Source: an uncultured Eubacteriales bacterium
Lineage (GTDB): Bacteria > Bacillota > Clostridia > Lachnospirales > CAG-274
Direction of reading: 5' to 3'
Length of the DNA: 64,000 nt
Assembly (NCBI GenBank): GCA_949293325.1
Contig: CASFCZ010000012.1
Coordinates: forward strand, 1 to 64,000
The notes under the pieces are model-generated. The model was given only the letters and a program-made list of their open reading frames with translations. It ran no database searches and was not told where the DNA came from. Below are positions 44,441 through 53,356 of the stretch, piece by piece (positions within the stretch are counted from its first letter, which is position 1; each line of letters starts with the position of its first letter). Position numbers and translations under genes: made by a program.

Positions 44441-44472
44441 TAATCCCTGGTCAGAGTATTAAAATAAAAGGT

Positions 44473-44501
44473 TTGCATTTTTATCCGATTAATTGTATAA
44501 T
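44473..44501 (+). promoter_or_regulatory. Promoter of the dedA-family gene
   Basis: TTGCAT (44473-44478), 17 bp, perfect TATAAT (44496-44501), with GGAGG close to the ATG. Confidence 0.82.
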
Positions 44502-44557
44502 GAAAATTGCGCAGTCTATAAGGCTGTTGTATACAAATTATATGTCGGAGGTAATAT

Positions 44558-45172
44558 ATGGAAGAAACATTTATACAAATAATTAATACCTGGGGGTATT
44601 TGGGGGTAGCTTTTCTGATATGTGTTGAAAATGTTTTCCCTCCCATTCCCTCTGAGGTAATCCTGCTTGCAGCAGGCTTTATGACCCTTTCTACTGATCT
44701 TTCACCTGCTTTTGTGGTAATATCCGCAACAATCGGTGCTGTACTGGGTGCTGTGGTATTATATGCACTGGGAAGAATATTTAAAAAAGAAAGGCTTAAA
44801 AAGCTTTTTGCAGGAAAGTTTGGTCAGGTATTAAGGCTTAAACCAGAATATGTAGACCAGGCTGATAAGTGGTTTTCCAAATATGAATACAAGGCAGTAC
44901 TTATCTGCCGATGTGTACCTGTACTCAGAAGTCTTATTTCCATACCTGCCGGCATTGCAGAAATGCGTATTATACCATTTCTCCTACTTACAACAATAGG
45001 AAGTACCGTATGGAACACCATACTTGTTATACTGGGCGTAATAATGGGTGATGCCTGGGATGTATGCCTGCCATATTTTAAACAGTATGAACATATAGTA
45101 ATAGTTGTACTGGCAATAGCCTGTGTGGCATTTGTTATATGGTGGTTTAAGAAAAACAAGAAAAACAATTAA
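44558..45172 (+). CDS. DedA family membrane protein
   Basis: A 204-residue inner-membrane protein of the DedA/Tvp38/VTT superfamily, now linked to lipid scrambling or flippase activity such as undecaprenyl-phosphate recycling. Seen are the ENVFPPIPSEVILLAAGF motif with its conserved Glu/Pro, a re-entrant region, and CRCVPVLRSLISIPAGIAEM carrying the conserved Arg. Four to five hydrophobic segments; a Lys-rich C-terminus. Monocistronic. Confidence 0.92.
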   Translation: MEETFIQIINTWGYLGVAFLICVENVFPPIPSEVILLAAGFMTLSTDLSPAFVVISATIGAVLGAVVLYALGRIFKKERLKKLFAGKFGQVLRLKPEYVDQADKWFSKYEYKAVLICRCVPVLRSLISIPAGIAEMRIIPFLLLTTIGSTVWNTILVILGVIMGDAWDVCLPYFKQYEHIVIVVLAIACVAFVIWWFKKNKKNN

Positions 45173-45179
45173 TAAATTC

Positions 45180-45213
45180 AGCAAGTCGAATGACTAATTC
45201 GGCTTGCTTTTTT
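45180..45213 (+). terminator. Terminator of the dedA-family gene
   Basis: AGCAAGTCGAAT pairs with ATTCGGCTTGCT (one G-T pair) around GACTA, then six T. Confidence 0.9.
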
Positions 45214-45341
45214 ATTGCAGCCATAACCATAAGACCTATCCTGAGTTTTTGCTATGTAGTTTATACTTATTATATTACAGGATTTTTTTACTAAATCTCT
45301 CTGAAAATCCATTTGTCAGGCGTTTTTTGCTTATACAACTC

Positions 45342-45380
45342 AAAAGGAGTCTGAAGAACGTTATACTTCAGACTCCTTAT
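45342..45380 (-). terminator. Terminator of the metal ATPase gene
   Basis: AAGGAGTCTGAAG pairs perfectly with CTTCAGACTCCTT around nine bases, ending just before the stop codon at 45387. Minus-strand exit is TTTTGAG, plus-strand exit TTATTTTA. Confidence 0.8.
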
Positions 45381-45386
45381 TTTATC

Positions 45387-47273
45387 TTATAATTTTTTAA
45401 CGAACAACGCACGTATTGCATTTAATACCGCAATAATCATTACACCCACATCCGCAAAGATAGCAAGCCACATATTGGCAATACCGACTGCCCCAAGCAA
45501 CAGGCAAATAACCTTAACACCTATGGCAAATACAATATTCTGATATACAATACCCATACATTTACGTGATATTTTTATAGCCTTTGCTATTTTCATAGGG
45601 TCATCATCCATAAGTACAACATCCGCAGCCTCAATAGCGGCATCTGATCCCATAGCACCCATAGCAATACCTATATCAGCCCTGCTCAATACAGGGGCAT
45701 CGTTTATTCCATCTCCAACAAAGGCAAGCTTGGCTTTTTCCTCTTTACTGTTAATAAGTTCTTCAACCTTATTAACCTTATCATCAGGAAGTAATTCACT
45801 ATATACCGTATCTATACCAAGGCTTTCTGCTACCTGGTCAGCCACTTTCTTTGCATCTCCTGTAAGCATAACGGTTTTTGTAATTCCAACTTTCTTAAGG
45901 GCTCGTATTGCATCCTTTGAAGTTGGCTTTACTATATCGGAAATAACAATGTGACCTGCATACTCTCCATTAATTGCCATGTGTATTATTGTACCTACCT
46001 GATGACAGTTAATATAAGGCACATTAAGCTTATCCATAAGCTTTGAATTACCCACTGCCACATCAATACCGTCCACCTTGGCAATTATTCCCTTTCCGCT
46101 TATTTCCTGAATTTCAGATACCCTGGAGCGATCCGGCTTTTTACCATATGCCCGCTGAAGACTTTTACTGATAGGATGGGAGGATGAACTTTCCACAAGG
46201 GCAGCATACTCAATAAGCTTTTCATTTTCCAGCTCATTATGATGTATGCCGTTTACTTCAAACACACCCTGTGTAAGGGTACCTGTTTTATCAAAAACAA
46301 CTATCTTTGTCCGGGACAGGGTTTCCAGATAATTAGAGCCCTTTACAAGGACACCTGCATTACTTGCGCCACCTATTCCTGCAAAAAAGCTTAAAGGAAT
46401 ACTGATAACAAGGGCACAAGGGCAGCTGATAACAAGGAAAGTAAGGGCACGATATATCCATACACCCCACTGTGCATCAGCAGACAAAATCAGCATTCTT
46501 ATCACAGGTGGCAAAAGAGCAAGCACCAAAGCAGATATACAAACCGCAGGGGTATATACCTTAGCAAATCTGGAAATAAAATCTTCCGATTTTGACTTTC
46601 GGGAGCTTGCATTCTCCACAAGATCCAGTATCTTGGAAACCGTTGACTCGCCGAATTCCCTTGTAGTTCTGATTTTTAGTACACCGGTCATATTGATACA
46701 ACCGCTTACTATTTCATCTCCTACCTTTACATCCCTAGGGAGACTTTCACCTGTTAAAGCACCTGTGTTAAGGCTGGAATTTCCCTCCTCCACAATACCG
46801 TCAATAGGTACCTTTTCACCGGGCTGAACAACTATTATACTGCCTGTTTCCACTTCATCAGGATCAACCCTTTCAAGTCCCCCGTCTTTTTCTATATTTG
46901 CATAGTCGGGACGGATATCCATTAATTCGCTTATATTGCGGCGGCTTTTACCCACAGCGTAGCTTTGGAACCATTCACCGATCTGGTAAAAAAGCATAAC
47001 CGCAACAGCCTCTGTATAGTCACCGCTTTTTTCATAGAAAGCAAGGGCAATGGCTCCTATTGTGGCAACTGCCATCAAAAAGCTTTCATCAAACACCTGT
47101 CTGTTTTTAATACCCTTAAACGCCTTAATCAATATATCATAACCTATAATAAGATAGGGTATCATATACAGAATAAATCCTGTTATTCCCGTTGCAGATA
47201 CAAAACTAAGTCCTATCATCATCAAAGCTGATACTATAATACGTACAAGCATTTTTTTCTGCTTTTTGTTCAT
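45387..47273 (-). CDS. Heavy-metal P1B-type ATPase (Zn/Cd/Pb class)
   Basis: A 628-residue metal efflux pump. Key motifs are TGES (174-177) in the actuator domain, the membrane metal-binding CPC (C284, C286), the phosphorylated Asp at D328 in FDKTGTLTQG, the SSSHPI motif of the nucleotide domain and GDGINDAPVLSRADIGIAMG. The CPC form without Ser or extra His points to the Zn/Cd/Pb group (ZntA/CadA-like). The N-terminal HMA domain found in most relatives is missing; a stand-alone HMA protein is encoded just upstream. It has its own promoter with a CzrA-like palindrome. Confidence 0.92.
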   Translation of the reverse strand: MNKKQKKMLVRIIVSALMMIGLSFVSATGITGFILYMIPYLIIGYDILIKAFKGIKNRQVFDESFLMAVATIGAIALAFYEKSGDYTEAVAVMLFYQIGEWFQSYAVGKSRRNISELMDIRPDYANIEKDGGLERVDPDEVETGSIIVVQPGEKVPIDGIVEEGNSSLNTGALTGESLPRDVKVGDEIVSGCINMTGVLKIRTTREFGESTVSKILDLVENASSRKSKSEDFISRFAKVYTPAVCISALVLALLPPVIRMLILSADAQWGVWIYRALTFLVISCPCALVISIPLSFFAGIGGASNAGVLVKGSNYLETLSRTKIVVFDKTGTLTQGVFEVNGIHHNELENEKLIEYAALVESSSSHPISKSLQRAYGKKPDRSRVSEIQEISGKGIIAKVDGIDVAVGNSKLMDKLNVPYINCHQVGTIIHMAINGEYAGHIVISDIVKPTSKDAIRALKKVGITKTVMLTGDAKKVADQVAESLGIDTVYSELLPDDKVNKVEELINSKEEKAKLAFVGDGINDAPVLSRADIGIAMGAMGSDAAIEAADVVLMDDDPMKIAKAIKISRKCMGIVYQNIVFAIGVKVICLLLGAVGIANMWLAIFADVGVMIIAVLNAIRALFVKKL

Positions 47274-47311
47274 GATACTCCTCTCCTTTACAAAGCAGAT
47301 TTATATTGAAT

Positions 47312-47331
47312 ATATGACCATTTGTTCATAT
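47312..47331. promoter_or_regulatory. ArsR/CzrA-like operator at the ATPase promoter
   Basis: ATATGACCA-TT-TGTTCATAT is a 9-2-9 palindrome with one mismatch, matching the ATATGAACA-N2-TGTTCATAT pattern of zinc-sensing ArsR repressors. It directly abuts the -10 (47332-47337) of the ATPase promoter. Confidence 0.7.
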
Positions 47332-47359
47332 ATAATGTCATATATTGCACCTCTGTCAA
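47332..47359 (-). promoter_or_regulatory. Promoter of the metal ATPase gene
   Basis: Minus strand: perfect -35 TTGACA (47354-47359), 16 bp, -10 CATTAT (47332-47337). It lies between the HMA gene and the ATPase gene, so the pump can be expressed separately. Confidence 0.65.
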
Positions 47360-47385
47360 TAACCGACAAAGGTGCCTAAATTACA

Positions 47386-47604
47386 TCAGATAAAGATTTC
47401 ACAGTCATCTTCTACCCTTTTACAATTTTGCAATACCTGTTTCATAACTGACTTAGGATCCTGACCTTCTTCAAACTCAACATTCATCTTAAGAGTCATA
47501 AAGTTAACAACCGCATCCTTAACTCCGGGAGTCTTTTTAGCCGCATCCTCCATCTTATTTGCACAGTTGGCACAATCCACATCAATTTTATAAGACTTTT
47601 TCAT
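47386..47604 (-). CDS. Stand-alone HMA metal-binding protein
   Basis: A 72-residue ferredoxin-like heavy-metal-associated domain. The metal site is DCANCANKMED with C11 and C14. VKDAVVNFMTLKMNVEFEEG is the typical second half. Three acidic/Cys residues near the end (VEDDCEIFI) may add ligands. It probably delivers metal to the ATPase encoded 112 bases downstream, which lacks this domain. Copper chaperones of the CopZ type look alike, but the neighbouring CPC pump and repressor suggest Zn or Cd. Confidence 0.88.
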   Translation of the reverse strand: MKKSYKIDVDCANCANKMEDAAKKTPGVKDAVVNFMTLKMNVEFEEGQDPKSVMKQVLQNCKRVEDDCEIFI

Positions 47605-47641
47605 AATAAATATCTCCTTTACAAATAAATTATCTCATATC

Positions 47642-47661
47642 AATTTAACACTTGTTTAATT
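47642..47661. promoter_or_regulatory. Second ArsR/CzrA-like operator, upstream of the HMA gene
   Basis: AATTTAACACTTGTTTAATT is palindromic at 16 of 20 positions with an AACA-N2-TGTT core. It covers the likely -35 region of the HMA promoter (-10 GATAAT at 47629-47634). Confidence 0.55.
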
Positions 47662-47795
47662 GTTCATCTATATGATATACTTAATATACGAAGTCGTCAA
47701 TATGTTTTTTGCATCAACTTCCATAAGGGATAAAAAAATTTCCGTTTGGGCAAAGAACCGATATACTAACAACAAAATGAAAGGATGTACTTATT

Positions 47796-48161
47796 ATGTC
47801 TGATATATGTCTCCCACATAATCATGGAAAGCACTTTGATAACAAGTTAAACAATATTACTACAGAGGATTTTCAGATAGTTGCAGAGGTTTTTAAACAG
47901 CTTTGTGACAGTAGCCGCATCAGAATATTCTGGATACTGTGCCACTGTGAGGAATGTGTCACTAACATCTCTGCACTTATGGGTATGAGCAGTCCTGCTG
48001 TTTCCCACCACCTCCGTCAGTTAAAAAACAGCGGGCTTATTACCGGTTGCCGTCATGGCAAGGAGGTATACTATAAAGCAGCCGATACAAAACAGGCAGA
48101 GCTGTTGCATGTAATGATTGAAAAGATGGTGGAGATATCCTGTCCCGCACATAACAGATAA
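47796..48161 (+). CDS. ArsR/SmtB family metal-sensing repressor
   Basis: A 121-residue winged-helix repressor that would leave DNA when Zn, Cd or Pb binds. The recognition helix is MSSPAVSHHLRQLKNSGL. Candidate metal ligands are plentiful: C5, H8, H10 and H13 at the N-terminus, C49-H50-C51 with C54 at the alpha-3 position (CHCEECV, the place of ELCVC in CadC/ArsR), and C116 with H118 at the end. It is divergent from the HMA and ATPase genes, both of which have matching palindromes. It shares a unit with the AraC-type gene 11 bases downstream. Confidence 0.92.
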   Translation: MSDICLPHNHGKHFDNKLNNITTEDFQIVAEVFKQLCDSSRIRIFWILCHCEECVTNISALMGMSSPAVSHHLRQLKNSGLITGCRHGKEVYYKAADTKQAELLHVMIEKMVEISCPAHNR

Positions 48162-48172
48162 GGAGGTAAGAG

Positions 48173-49177
48173 ATGAAAGGAGAATATCGTGATGATATTG
48201 CTGTTACACTGAATACAATACCCGCAGGAACATTTAATATATCAAAACACAATACTTTAAACAGTGAAAAGATTTTTTTGCCCGATAAAATAACTACTCA
48301 GACAAAGGGAAAGGGCAAAGCAGATATTTATTTAGTATACCCCGGGATTGAAGTATCATTTAATTATTATCTTGCTGACAAAATAATCTTTCACCACGAG
48401 GCACTGGGATCCGTACTTGAAATAAACCATTGCAGAAGGGGAAGAATAGGATGGAATATGCGAAATGGTGCCACGGTTTTTCTTGGAGCAGGTGATCTTT
48501 GCATCCACACCATGGAATGTTGTGCAGACTCAGAAATAGTACTACCCCTTGGATACTATGAGGGTGTTTCGATAAGTTTCAACATGGATGTATTAAAAAA
48601 CGAACTTCCCGAGATCCTTAAAGAAATAAATTTGGATATGGATAGTATATATCATAAGCTTTTTATTGAACAAATGCCCTTCGGTATACCTTCAAGTAAT
48701 GATACGGAACGTGTTTTTTCCGCCCTTTATGACTGTCCCGATAATCTGGCAATAGCTTATTACAAACTTAAAGCTCAGGAGATACTTTTATACCTTGCTC
48801 AGCTCAATGTGCAGAAAGAAAAAGAACTTACCCCTTATATTTCCCAGCATACCCAGCTGATTAAGGAAATAAGGGACTATCTTGTTGAGCACCTTGATGA
48901 AAGATTTACCATTGAGGAGCTTTCAAAAAAATATCTCATTAACACTTCAACCCTTAAATCTGTCTTTAAGGCTGTATACGGACTACCTATTGCATCCTAT
49001 GTGAAGGAATATCGAATAAAGGAAGCCATAAGACTACTGAGAGAAACAAATGACAGTATAGCTCTTATAGCTGAAAAAGTAGGCTATGAGTCCCAGGGAA
49101 AATTTGCAAAGGCATTTAAAGACAGCCTGCAAATTTTACCAACAGAATACAGGAAAATCCATCAAAACCGTAAATAA
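48173..49177 (+). CDS. AraC family transcriptional regulator
   Basis: A 334-residue regulator. The C-terminal 100 residues hold the two AraC helix-turn-helix motifs (FTIEELSKKYLINTSTLKSVF and IALIAEKVGYESQGKFAKAFK). The N-terminal 220 residues contain a cupin-like stretch (CRRGRIGWNMRNGATVFLGAGDL) of the type seen in siderophore regulators such as PchR, with CIHTMECC that might bind metal. AAGGAGG stands eight bases before the ATG and 3 bases after the arsR stop, so both are co-expressed. Its target is not visible here; a metal or siderophore role is inference. Confidence 0.88.
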   Translation: MKGEYRDDIAVTLNTIPAGTFNISKHNTLNSEKIFLPDKITTQTKGKGKADIYLVYPGIEVSFNYYLADKIIFHHEALGSVLEINHCRRGRIGWNMRNGATVFLGAGDLCIHTMECCADSEIVLPLGYYEGVSISFNMDVLKNELPEILKEINLDMDSIYHKLFIEQMPFGIPSSNDTERVFSALYDCPDNLAIAYYKLKAQEILLYLAQLNVQKEKELTPYISQHTQLIKEIRDYLVEHLDERFTIEELSKKYLINTSTLKSVFKAVYGLPIASYVKEYRIKEAIRLLRETNDSIALIAEKVGYESQGKFAKAFKDSLQILPTEYRKIHQNRK

Positions 49178-49181
49178 AGCA

Positions 49182-49215
49182 AAAAATGCCTCGTTTTAAC
49201 TATGAGGCATTTTTC
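49182..49215 (+). terminator. Bidirectional terminator after the arsR-araC unit
   Basis: AAAAATGCCTC pairs perfectly with GAGGCATTTTT around 11 bases. It also serves the converging M18 aminopeptidase gene. Confidence 0.9.
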
Positions 49216-49229
49216 TATTATCTGCTTTT

Positions 49230-50603
49230 TTATCTATTATCTGCTTTATTTATAAATGCTGTATAGCATCTTTTTGCTTCATATATATCCGCCTTGCTGA
49301 CAGCTTCCCATGGGGCGTGCATATTAAGAACAGGTACACCGCAATCAATTACATTCATACCGTAATTGGCAAGAATATAGGCTATTGTTCCGCCACCACC
49401 TCTGTCAACCTTACTTAACTCTGAAGTCTGGAAGTTGATACCTTCACTGTCCATTATATCCCTGATAAGGGCAATAAACTCAGGATTGGCATCATTTGAT
49501 CCGCTTTTACCCCTTGCACCTGTAAACTTATTAAATACAACACCTCTGCCAAGATATGCAGTATTTTTACTGTCAAAGACCTCTGAATACAGACTGTCAT
49601 AGGCACTGCTTACGTCAGAGGAAAGCATAAGGGAATTGCGAAGGGCTCGTCTTAACTTAAGCTCGCTGTATTCTCCCATAAGGTCAATGAGTTCTGCAAG
49701 AGTATCCTCAAAAAATCTTGAGTGCATACCTGTTGCACCTACACTGCCTATTTCCTCTTTATCCACAAGGACGCAGCATGCCGTCCTTTTCAGACTGCCG
49801 CTTTCTGCAATTGCCCTGAATGAGGTATAGGCACAGGAACGGTCATCATGACCGTAACCTAATATCATTCCTCTGTCAAAGCCTGCCTCCCTTGCTTTTC
49901 CGGCAGGCACTATTTCCAGCTCCGCAGACAGGAAGTCATCCTCATCTATGCCATAATTATCCTCAAGAAGCCTGAGGATATTGGCTTTAACAGCATCATC
50001 CTCCTTTTCATTAAGGGGAATGCTGCCTATAACAACATCAAGTGCCTCACCGTCAATTACCTTAGATGCTTTCTTTTCCAGTTGTTCCCCTGAAAGATGA
50101 ACAAGAAGGTCAGATATAAAGAATACAGGATCCTTTTCATCTTCTCCAAGGGTAATATGTACTATATCACCATTCTTTTTAACAACAACACCATGTATAG
50201 CAAGTGGAAGTGTCACCCACTGATATTTTTTTATGCCACCATAGTAATGAGTATCCAGATAGGCAAACTCCGCCGCTTCATAAAGGGGCTTTTGCTTAAC
50301 ATCCAACCTGGGTGAGTCAATATGTGCTCCAAGAATATTCATACCCCTGTCGATAGGCTCTGTACCGATATTATAAATTATTACAGACTTACCCATATGT
50401 ACGGCATATATCCTGTCACCTGCACTTACCTTATCAACAGATGTTATATTTTTAAAGCCGAGGTTTTCCAGCTCATTTACTATTTCAGTTGTGCATTCAC
50501 GCTCAGTTTTACATTTGCTTATAAAATCAATGTAATCTTTGCTTAAGTCATTTATTTCCTTAATCTGTGTATTATCATAATTTTTCCATGCTGTTCTGAT
50601 CAC
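49230..50603 (-). CDS. M18 family zinc aminopeptidase
   Basis: A 457-residue dinuclear zinc aminopeptidase of the aspartyl aminopeptidase family. Metal and catalytic residues lie in NILGAHIDSPRLDVK, in LVDKEEIGSVGATGMHS, in GHDDRSCAYTSF and in the C-terminal CGVPVLNMHAPWE. Cytosolic, likely for peptide turnover. The start is GTG with a GGAAG site; the gene begins inside the 3' end of the EamA gene upstream (29-base overlap). Confidence 0.93.
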   Translation of the reverse strand: MIRTAWKNYDNTQIKEINDLSKDYIDFISKCKTERECTTEIVNELENLGFKNITSVDKVSAGDRIYAVHMGKSVIIYNIGTEPIDRGMNILGAHIDSPRLDVKQKPLYEAAEFAYLDTHYYGGIKKYQWVTLPLAIHGVVVKKNGDIVHITLGEDEKDPVFFISDLLVHLSGEQLEKKASKVIDGEALDVVIGSIPLNEKEDDAVKANILRLLEDNYGIDEDDFLSAELEIVPAGKAREAGFDRGMILGYGHDDRSCAYTSFRAIAESGSLKRTACCVLVDKEEIGSVGATGMHSRFFEDTLAELIDLMGEYSELKLRRALRNSLMLSSDVSSAYDSLYSEVFDSKNTAYLGRGVVFNKFTGARGKSGSNDANPEFIALIRDIMDSEGINFQTSELSKVDRGGGGTIAYILANYGMNVIDCGVPVLNMHAPWEAVSKADIYEAKRCYTAFINKADNR

Positions 50604-51522
50604 AATTAATCTTCCTTTCTTTAAATTTAAAATCCGGCAGCTGTACTAAAATAACAGCCGCAAAAACTATAATACAGCCCAACATCTGCCTTTGTGTCAG
50701 GCTCTGTTCTGTATTTAAAATACCAAACCTGTACGCCATAACCCCGGAAATTGCCGCTATCACTGACTCGAGGCTCAGAATAAGGGCAGCAGCAGTTGGG
50801 TTAAATCCCTTTTGTCCCACTGTTTGCAATGTATAACCTATTCCGCTTGAAAGAATACCCGCATAAAGTATCGGAATAATGCCCTCTTTAAGCTGAGCGG
50901 GCTGGGGCTTGTCAAATATCATGGCAAGCACAAAACAAACAGCAAAACATACTGCAAACTGGAAAAAGGACAGCACTACTCCGTCAGTATTTCTGCCAAA
51001 GCCATCAATTACCAATATATGAATGGCAAACTGAATTGCACACATAAATACAAAAATATCTCCTGTACCGATACTTAAACCATCGGTTATTGATATAAAG
51101 TACATACCTGTAATTGCTATGACTGCACAGATCCACACCTTTGTACTGACCTTTTTGTGTATAAATACTCCAAGCAAAGGTGTAAATATTATGTACAAAG
51201 CAGTAATAAAACCTGCCTTTGCAACCGTAGTATTTAAAATACCGTATTGCTGGCAGAAATCAGCCACAGCAAGAACAATACCGCAAACAGCCCCACCCCT
51301 GAGGTTAGCCATAATGTTAACCTTGTACTTCATGGTTCTGTATATAACAAAGGGTAAAAGAAAGACTGTTGCCAGAAAATTTCGTGAAGCCATAAATGTA
51401 AGGGGCTTAACAAACTCCATACCCTTTGACTGAGAAACAAAGGCCATTCCCCATATAACAGCAGTTACCAAAAGCAGCAAAGCACTTTTTACATCAGACC
51501 TTTTCATAAGTGACTTTTTCAC
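50575..51522 (-). CDS. EamA (DMT) family transporter, first copy
   Basis: A ten-helix drug/metabolite exporter of 310-315 residues made of two EamA repeats. Seen are LLLVTAVIWGMAFVSQSKG at the start and GILSSGIGYTLQTVGQKG in the second repeat. The substrate is unknown. The likely start is the ATG at 51507; an upstream GTG at 51522 touches the AGGAG site. It overlaps both neighbours and differs clearly in sequence from the second EamA protein, so it is not a recent duplicate. Confidence 0.9.
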   Translation of the reverse strand: MKKSLMKRSDVKSALLLLVTAVIWGMAFVSQSKGMEFVKPLTFMASRNFLATVFLLPFVIYRTMKYKVNIMANLRGGAVCGIVLAVADFCQQYGILNTTVAKAGFITALYIIFTPLLGVFIHKKVSTKVWICAVIAITGMYFISITDGLSIGTGDIFVFMCAIQFAIHILVIDGFGRNTDGVVLSFFQFAVCFAVCFVLAMIFDKPQPAQLKEGIIPILYAGILSSGIGYTLQTVGQKGFNPTAAALILSLESVIAAISGVMAYRFGILNTEQSLTQRQMLGCIIVFAAVILVQLPDFKFKERKINCDQNSMEKL

Positions 51523-52471
51523 TCCTATGCTGTATAATTCCCGGGAATATATTTATCATAGAGCCTATAACAATGAAAAGTATACCTATCACCTTATATA
51601 CAGGTGAGCCTTCACCGATAATGAAATAAGCAAATATACTTGCAAGCACCGGTTTAAAGAAGAACACCAAAGAGGTAGTATTTGCAGATGTATGTTCCAT
51701 TGCCGTAAAATAGCTTGCAAAACCTATACCCGTGACACCTACGAACACAAAGAGTATAACAGGCAGTTCGTCCAGACTATAGCCGGTAAAGAACGGGATA
51801 TTTGCAAAATTGTCAAGACCTGCCGCAGTCAGAGCCGAAGCAAAAGCAGGTATATGGGTAAGAAGTGCAAGTATCATCATTTCAATGCTGCCACATAAAA
51901 AGCCCAGGCAGGTAACCACTATACCACCATATTCCTTTGTCTGACCCTTACCTATGACACCATAGAGGGCAAATGTTACTGTAGAAAGAAGACAAAATAC
52001 TATGCCTGCCACATTCATTTTACCCCTTAATGAACCTGTTACAATAACCGCAATTCCCACTAGCTGCATAATAATGGCGGCAATATTGTTCTTATGTATC
52101 TTTTCGCCAAGCATGATATAAGCAAACAACATAACAAAAAGGGAATTGGAACTAAATATAATTGCCACTACGGAGGCATCCACAAAGATAACCGCCAGCT
52201 GATACATAAGCATACTTACACATATACCTACAAATCCTATGAGTAATGCCATAGCTAGGGTATGCCTGTTAATACTTAAGTTTTCCTTTTTTAAGTGCCT
52301 TAAAGCAAAGGGTGAAAGCACAAGACCACCTACAAAAAACCTGCTAAAGGTAAGCTGTAGAGGATTAAAGCTGCCGGATATGCTTTTCAACGCTATTTCC
52401 ATGAGGCTGAAAAGTATAGTTGACGTTAAAATACATAAATATCCGATTTTTACATTTTTAGTGTGCATCAT
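51494..52471 (-). CDS. EamA (DMT) family transporter, second copy
   Basis: About 325 residues with ten hydrophobic segments and two EamA repeats (GYLCILTSTILFSLMEIALK at the start, GVTGIGFASYFTAMEHTSANTTSLV in the second half). Two adjacent ATG codons (52471, 52468) follow GGGAGG; the second has better spacing. It lies immediately after the Cof-type hydrolase. The substrate is unknown. Neighbouring EamA genes sometimes act as a heteromeric pair, which is only a possibility here. Confidence 0.9.
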   Translation of the reverse strand: MMHTKNVKIGYLCILTSTILFSLMEIALKSISGSFNPLQLTFSRFFVGGLVLSPFALRHLKKENLSINRHTLAMALLIGFVGICVSMLMYQLAVIFVDASVVAIIFSSNSLFVMLFAYIMLGEKIHKNNIAAIIMQLVGIAVIVTGSLRGKMNVAGIVFCLLSTVTFALYGVIGKGQTKEYGGIVVTCLGFLCGSIEMMILALLTHIPAFASALTAAGLDNFANIPFFTGYSLDELPVILFVFVGVTGIGFASYFTAMEHTSANTTSLVFFFKPVLASIFAYFIIGEGSPVYKVIGILFIVIGSMINIFPGIIQHRSEKVTYEKV

Positions 52472-52482
52472 TATTCCTCCCA

Positions 52483-53313
52483 TTATAAGTCAAAAAGCCC
52501 TTTAAGCTCCTTGGCCACACCACACTCATCATTTGTAAGGGTAATTCTGTCCGCTGCCTCTTTAACCGAGTCATCGGCATTTGCCATAGCTATGCCCAGC
52601 CCTGCAGCCTTAAGCATTGAAATATCGTTTTCACTGTCCCCAAAAGCAACACATTGGCTCATATCAATGCCTTTGCTGTGAGCATATTCACAAAGGGCAT
52701 TGCCCTTTGATACCTCAGGAGCAACCATATCAAGACAATTCCAGTTTGATTGCATGACCTGCAACCCATCAATACCTCTTAAATATGTCTTGAGTTCTTT
52801 AAGAAGTTTTATATCATCATTTACAGTAACCAACTTTACTACCTGAGCAGTATCTGCCAGCTTAAGCATATCATCATCTGACATCCACTGATATGGTATG
52901 GTAGTCTTAAGCTCCCTTGTATACATGGTAACAATCTGACGTATCCCCTTCTGCATAGCTACCATATCACTTGTATAACACATATCCGCCGTGAAAAGTT
53001 TGCATTTGATATTCCTGTCTGTACACGCCTTAAGTACTGTCTTCACCACACTGTTGTCAATGCCATGTATATACATTCTTTCTCCCGTAAGGACATTACT
53101 TAATGTAGCTCCGTTGCACCCTATTACAGGTATATTTATACCAAGGTCCTCTACATAGTCCCTTGTAAGCAGGTCACTTCTTCCTGTTGCTAATATAACC
53201 TCAATACCCTTTTTCTTTAGCTTTTGCAAAGCTGTAATATTATCCTTTGGTATATTGCCATCACTGCCCAGCAGTGTTCCATCACAGTCCAGGGCAACAA
53301 GCTTATACTCCAT
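52483..53313 (-). CDS. Cof-type HAD-IIB phosphatase
   Basis: A 276-residue phosphatase. Motif I is VALDCDGTLLGSDG with the nucleophile Asp, motif II VILATGRS, and motifs III and IV are KGNALCEYAHSKG with VAFGDSENDISMLKAAG. The C2B cap lies between about 85 and 190. Relatives dephosphorylate sugar phosphates, flavins or pyridoxal phosphate; the substrate cannot be read from sequence. It appears co-transcribed with the EamA pair. Confidence 0.93.
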   Translation of the reverse strand: MEYKLVALDCDGTLLGSDGNIPKDNITALQKLKKKGIEVILATGRSDLLTRDYVEDLGINIPVIGCNGATLSNVLTGERMYIHGIDNSVVKTVLKACTDRNIKCKLFTADMCYTSDMVAMQKGIRQIVTMYTRELKTTIPYQWMSDDDMLKLADTAQVVKLVTVNDDIKLLKELKTYLRGIDGLQVMQSNWNCLDMVAPEVSKGNALCEYAHSKGIDMSQCVAFGDSENDISMLKAAGLGIAMANADDSVKEAADRITLTNDECGVAKELKGLFDL

Positions 53314-53356
53314 AATAATTCCTCCATAAAAAAGGGATGCTTATGCACCCCTGAAT

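Noticed and set aside
50575-52471. Tandem duplication of the EamA genes
   Set aside because: The two proteins share only the fold pattern; I see no extended sequence identity, so they are distinct paralogues.
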